Below are positions 6,301 through 7,161 of a stretch of 7,161 nucleotides of DNA, in pieces. The DNA is from Lentimicrobiaceae bacterium. GTDB taxonomy: Bacteria; Bacteroidota; Bacteroidia; Bacteroidales; WCHB1-69. The notes beneath the pieces were generated by a model. That model did no database searches. It had not been told where the DNA came from and was given only the letters and a program-made list of their open reading frames with translations. Every line of letters starts with the position of its first letter. Position 1 is the first letter of the stretch. The DNA is taken from the NCBI GenBank assembly GCA_009787675.1, contig WQSU01000133.1, forward strand, positions 1 to 7,161. The letters are read 5' to 3'. A program made the position numbers and the translations under genes.

Positions 6301-6436
6301 ATCACCATTGGCAGTACCGGTGCCGAGAGTAGAGCAAAATTCAATGCTACTATGATTAAAGAAGAAAAAGGTGTATTTCCGTCCGGGAATTGACCTGAAA
6401 GAGATGGTGAATAACCTTAAATTTGAGAAGCTATAA
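6301..6436 (+). pseudogene. Frameshifted coding remnant (C-terminal part of an unrecognised protein)
   Basis: One frame just after a stop at 6298-6300 reads ITIGSTGAESRAKFNATM and IKEEKG, then hits TGA at 6391. The next frame, entered through the A-rich GAAGAAAAAGG tract (6361-6371), continues with protein-like VYFRPGIDLKEMVNNLKFEKL and ends at TAA 6434-6436. Joined by one frameshift, the two halves make a plausible 45-residue C-terminal end. No start codon, ribosome-binding site or upstream coding sequence is visible, so the 5' part is lost. The family is not recognised. Composition alone supports this, so chance reading frames remain possible. Confidence 0.35.
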
Positions 6437-6478
6437 CATATTGAAAAAAACTCTTTATTAGCTTAATAAAAAAACATC

Positions 6479-6544
6479 AATGGTTTGTGCCAACGCCCCT
6501 AATGGTTTTTACTAACGCCCCTAATGGTTTTCACCAACGCTATT
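6479..6544 (+). repeat. Three tandem 22-bp units
   Basis: Three consecutive 22-nt units occupy 6479-6500, 6501-6522 and 6523-6544. Each starts AATGGTTT and carries an AAC-G-C core. Units 1 and 2 end in CGCCCCT, whereas unit 3 ends in CGCTATT and is followed by AGGGGC. Differences cluster in the middle of the unit. There are no spacers between units, so this is not a CRISPR array. The last junction forms the terminator-like hairpin described separately. Confidence 0.85.
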
Positions 6545-6558
6545 AGGGGCATTTTTTT
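6517..6558 (+). terminator. Terminator-like hairpin built from the 22-bp repeats
   Basis: GCCCCTAAT (6517-6525) pairs perfectly over 9 bp with ATTAGGGGC (6542-6550), leaving a 16-nt loop. After one A come seven T residues (6552-6558). The same right arm can also pair with the identical GCCCCTAAT at 6495-6503 in the preceding unit, giving an alternative larger loop. Orientation is plus-strand, suited to ending transcription from the frameshifted remnant upstream; the minus-strand reading has no T tract. Confidence 0.65.
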
Positions 6559-6784
6559 AGGACGGTAATTGTGTTTGAGATTCTTCCTTATCGTTTTTGT
6601 ATAGCGCTGGTTTGCAATGCTTGTCTGAATATTCAACCTTGTTTTTTTGTTTTTTCGGCGTTATTTGCAGCTGATTTTTCAACATACGGTTCACATAGCA
6701 GCCATACGCAAGACCGTTGGGATCGGTGCTGGGGCTGTAGTTGTAATATTCACCTTTATAGCAGAGAACAAGAGTAAAGTGCAA
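6557..6784 (-). CDS. Orphan small reading frame, possible remnant of a larger gene
   Basis: A 75-codon minus-strand frame begins at a TTG (6784) and ends at TAA 6559-6557. The middle part, KGEYYNYSPSTDPNGLAYGC followed by YVNRMLKNQLQITPKK, looks like real protein, with aromatic and turn-rich composition. The tail (PKKQKNKVEYSDKHCKPALYKNDKEESQ) is charged and less structured. There is no Shine-Dalgarno site, ATG or signal peptide at the 5' end, and the frame is open about seven codons further to a TAA. I do not recognise a family. It may be a decayed fragment or a chance frame; its stop codon overlaps the T tract of the terminator on the other strand. Confidence 0.3.
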   Translation of the reverse strand: MHFTLVLCYKGEYYNYSPSTDPNGLAYGCYVNRMLKNQLQITPKKQKNKVEYSDKHCKPALYKNDKEESQTQLPS

Positions 6785-6861
6785 ACGCTTTTCTATTAGA
6801 AGTTAATATTCAATTTATGTCATAAAATTTATTTTTTCAATGATAATTCGAGAGCAACAAT

Positions 6862-6910
6862 AAGGAGAAAAATGAAAAGCATAGCAATCTTTCTTTGCCG
6901 TTGGCTTTAG
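6862..6910 (+). pseudogene. Ribosome-binding site and first 12 codons of an interrupted gene
   Basis: AAGGAG (6862-6867), a strong Shine-Dalgarno match, lies 4 nt before ATG 6872. The frame reads MKSIAIFLCRWL and stops at TAG 6908-6910. The first eight residues look like the start of a signal peptide. The reading then enters the palindrome at 6898-6917, whose TTTAG loop supplies the stop. This is best explained as a gene start cut by insertion of, or recombination at, the palindromic repeat. A genuine 12-residue leader peptide is the alternative. Confidence 0.4.
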
Positions 6911-6917
6911 CCAACGG
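6898..6917. repeat. Palindromic hairpin CCGTTGGC-TTTA-GCCAACGG
   Basis: This is a perfect 8-bp inverted repeat with a TTTA loop. Its inner part GGCTTTAGCC recurs at 6943-6952 and, in opposite orientation (GGCTAAAGCC), at 6966-6975. The ends CCGT...ACGG are shared with the hairpin at 7003-7022. Compact hairpins of this kind, grouped and mixed in orientation, resemble REP-type palindromes mobilised by IS200-like (RAYT) transposases; no such transposase gene is in the window. Confidence 0.8.
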
Positions 6918-6941
6918 GTTAAAAAATTAAAAAAAATAATG

Positions 6942-6975
6942 GGGCTTTAGCCCAAGAAATATTGTGGCTAAAGCC
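6942..6975. repeat. Paired GGCTTTAGCC / GGCTAAAGCC elements
   Basis: GGGC-TTTA-GCCC at 6942-6953 is a small 4-bp hairpin. Its core GGCTTTAGCC (6943-6952) is also the exact reverse complement of GGCTAAAGCC at 6966-6975, so the two can form a 10-bp stem over a 13-nt loop. The region therefore has two competing foldings, and the 6903-6912 copy in the first palindrome can replace the left arm. Confidence 0.75.
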
Positions 6976-7002
6976 TTATGAATTTGATTTATATTTTATT
7001 AT

Positions 7003-7045
7003 CCGTCAGTTAAAACTGACGGCAATTAGTTAAAACTGACGGCAA
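7003..7045. repeat. Palindrome CCGTCAGT-TAAA-ACTGACGG with 20-bp tandem repeat
   Basis: A perfect 8-bp inverted repeat with a TAAA loop lies at 7003-7022. Overlapping it, a 20-nt unit occurs at 7006-7025 and again at 7026-7045 with 19 of 20 bases identical; the shared core is AGTTAAAACTGACGGCAA. The second copy lacks the left stem arm, so only the first folds as a complete hairpin. The stem ends match those of the 6898-6917 palindrome. Confidence 0.85.
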
Positions 7046-7082
7046 GCCTCTTTTCTATTTCTTTTTCTGTCTCACTGTCCTC

Positions 7083-7160
7083 TTAAACTTCATCAAAGGT
7101 GCGAGACCATTCCCGCGTTTTGGCAAAGGCTTCCACAAGATTCCTCATTTCGCTAACGCT
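7083..7160 (-). CDS. C-terminal end of an unrecognised protein (5' partial, off the right edge)
   Basis: On the minus strand an open frame enters from the right edge and ends at TAA 7085-7083. It gives 25 residues, beginning SVSEMRNLVEAF and ending WSRTFDEV. The helical, charged composition looks like coding sequence. LVEAFAKTREW faintly resembles the first helix of MazG-like nucleotide pyrophosphohydrolases, but here it is at the C-terminus rather than the N-terminus, so that identity is not supported. The rest of the gene is outside the window. No hairpin terminator is seen directly after the stop, although the palindrome cluster lies about 40 bp downstream. Confidence 0.5.
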   Translation of the reverse strand, partial: SVSEMRNLVEAFAKTREWSRTFDEV

Positions 7161-7161
7161 A

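Larger units (their letters stand above)
6437..7082. other. Repeat-rich region without an intact recognised gene
   Basis: Apart from the repeats, the orphan frame and the interrupted gene start listed separately, I find no complete coding region, tRNA or rRNA here. A further AT-only inverted repeat, TTTATTA (6454-6460) with TAATAAA (6464-6470) around GCT, lies just before the 22-bp array. The mixture of gene fragments and several repeat families suggests a site of repeated insertion and decay. Confidence 0.6.

Noticed and set aside
6479..7045. CRISPR array from the 22-bp or 20-bp repeats
   Set aside because: The 22-bp units and the 20-bp pair are directly adjacent with no spacers, there are only two or three copies, and no cas gene is present.
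7083..7160. MazG-like pyrophosphohydrolase identity for the right-edge fragment
   Set aside because: The similarity is limited to about ten residues and lies at the C-terminus, whereas in that family the segment is near the N-terminus.

Overview
The window reads as a chromosomal segment of a Bacteroidota (Bacteroidetes) bacterium. It is AT-rich. Start codons mostly follow A-rich leaders rather than strong Shine-Dalgarno sites. Several signal peptides end in the Ala-Gln junction common in this phylum. The protein families also fit: GIN-domain and YGD-repeat beta-solenoid proteins, a small beta-barrel outer-membrane protein, a TPR lipoprotein, and an ECF sigma factor paired with a short one-pass membrane protein. 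No species can be named from the sequence alone.

Layout. The last 28 codons of an unrecognised plus-strand gene (2-88) end at a clear intrinsic terminator (121-153). After a gene-free spacer comes a plus-strand cluster: an ECF sigma factor (391-936), a single-pass membrane protein that looks like its anti-sigma partner (1026-1460), a GIN-domain (DUF2807-like) exported protein with seven D-[IML]-A-G-S-[GS] motifs (1559-2305), and a second exported beta-strand-repeat protein with a ladder of YGD motifs (2316-3383). Facing it, 28 bp away, is a compact minus-strand operon: TPR lipoprotein (6213-5224), ruvB (5216-4188) and an outer-membrane beta-barrel protein (4176-3412), with gaps of 7 and 11 bp. 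RuvB is the only core housekeeping gene and the most secure call.

The right end (about 6240-7161) has no intact gene that I recognise. It looks like a scar or insertion hotspot. It contains a frameshifted coding remnant (6301-6436), three tandem 22-bp units merging into a terminator hairpin (6479-6558), an orphan minus-strand reading frame (6557-6784), a ribosome-binding site plus 12 codons that run into a palindrome (6862-6910), a cluster of CCGT...ACGG and GGCTTTAGCC hairpins with a 20-bp tandem repeat (6898-7045), and the C-terminal end of a minus-strand gene entering from the right (7083-7160).

How it may work together (inference): the sigma factor and membrane protein form a regulatory pair that controls two exported beta-solenoid proteins, making a small envelope-sensing or surface-structure module. 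The most unusual sequence-level signal is the recurrence of 7-nt tandem repeats. They occur after the first terminator-linked gene, across the sigma-factor stop codon, between the membrane protein and the GIN-domain gene, and inside the signal-peptide coding sequence of the last gene. At that last site, gain or loss of a unit would shift the reading frame.
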